A DNA stretch of 61,208 nt from an uncultured Methanobrevibacter sp. (GTDB lineage Archaea > Methanobacteriota > Methanobacteria > Methanobacteriales > Methanobacteriaceae). Each line of letters starts with the position of its first letter. The first letter of the stretch is position 1. Below are positions 60,921 through 61,208 of the stretch, piece after piece. A program made the translations under genes and the position numbers. The stretch is taken from NCBI GenBank assembly GCA_902789505.1, contig CADAOO010000002.1:1-61208 (forward strand), read 5' to 3'. The notes below the pieces were generated by a model. It had not been told where the DNA came from and searched no databases. It saw only the letters and a program-made list of their open reading frames with translations.

Positions 60921-61208
60921 ATGAAAACTGAAAGACTGATATCAAGTTATGATGAGATAAACGATACCTTCGTTGGAAAAATTGATGGGATGAATAGGTA
61001 CTGTGCCGACTATAGCATTTCGGATGGGATATTTTTGGCCATTGACAAGGATAATGTTCCATGTTCTGTATTTGTGGAGGGAGCATCCGATGTGTTCAAT
61101 GTCTCAAAAAGCATGATGGAAAATGCTAACGTTAAGATAGCCATTGATTGTGATAGCCTTTTCCTGTCATTCATAGTGTTCATTGAGGATTTGAAGATAT
61201 GCTCAATT
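60921..61208 (+). CDS. Hypothetical protein, weakly DUF2283-like (cut by window end)
   Basis: 96 codons from ATG 60921 remain open at the edge. The sequence has SYDEINDTFVGKIDG, ISDGIFLAIDKDNVPCSVFV and EGASDVFNVSK, loosely like DUF2283 proteins in which a ligand-like pattern YD-x-D and I-x-D-x-D-x-x-G recur. GTGAGGTTTTATT is its ribosome site. The real length and full identity lie beyond the window. Confidence 0.45.
   Translation, partial: MKTERLISSYDEINDTFVGKIDGMNRYCADYSISDGIFLAIDKDNVPCSVFVEGASDVFNVSKSMMENANVKIAIDCDSLFLSFIVFIEDLKICSI

Overview
The window is about 61 kb of low-GC (roughly one third G+C) archaeal chromosome. Gene content points to a methanogen of the order Methanobacteriales, most likely Methanobrevibacter. 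The evidence is archaeal ribosomal, RNA polymerase and tRNA-synthetase proteins, the archaeal isoprenoid (modified mevalonate) genes, a split family-B DNA polymerase small subunit, a nicotianamine-synthase-like gene, LL-diaminopimelate aminotransferase and ADP-forming acetyl-CoA synthetase. Starts are mostly ATG behind GGTGATT-like Shine-Dalgarno (SD) sequences, with several likely TTG/GTG starts.

1-9924 (+): one tight informational/isoprenoid block, (rpoD end)-L18e-L13-S9-rpoN-rpoK-enolase-ferredoxin-S2-MEMO-mevalonate kinase-isopentenyl phosphate kinase-type 2 IPP isomerase-RNase J-prenyl diphosphate synthase. The last genes carry much of the archaeal route from mevalonate to membrane-lipid prenyl chains. 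Enolase lacks its usual N-terminus. 10.0-19.0 kb: a nicotianamine-synthase-like gene with a long inverted repeat upstream, an ADP-ribosylglycohydrolase, a polytopic membrane protein, a TrmB-type regulator divergent from hybrid cluster protein plus cupin, and a minus-strand methyltransferase/aldo-keto reductase/TPR set.

19-26.3 kb: GluRS, small hypotheticals, a repetitive membrane-anchored acidic protein, and DapL followed by three co-directional proteins of unknown function. 26.4-33.1 kb (-): an unusual signalling operon. Two soluble paralogous PAS/HisKA_2-type kinases and a stand-alone receiver are followed by a receiver fused to a membrane family-2 glycosyltransferase and an anchored surface protein. 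It reads as a two-component system whose output is polysaccharide synthesis rather than transcription.

33.2-45 kb: PurA, an exported cyclophilin-like protein, a short class II-like UvrA, a CofE-family protein, then a sulfur-handling region (FdhD, ThiF/MoeB-like E1, LarE-like sulfur transferase, an interrupted FAD oxidoreductase, a ThiS/MoaD-like carrier, an orphan SsuA-like binding protein). The palindrome TAACAATTGTTA, or a close variant, occurs four times in this region, three times at promoters. 45-50.5 kb: ADP-forming acyl-CoA synthetase, DUF2121, MBL hydrolase, chorismate synthase.

50.5-54 kb: an accessory patch of decayed gene fragments, an MNT/HEPN pair between two copies of a related gene end, a VapBC-type pair, an unknown gene, and two 43-nt repeats predicted to fold alike. 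54-61.2 kb: HemB, CitG-family protein, PheS, exonuclease III, a HAD phosphatase, the split PolB small subunit and a gene cut by the window edge. No tRNA, rRNA, CRISPR array or insertion sequence was recognised. All functional calls come from reading the sequence; no database search was run.
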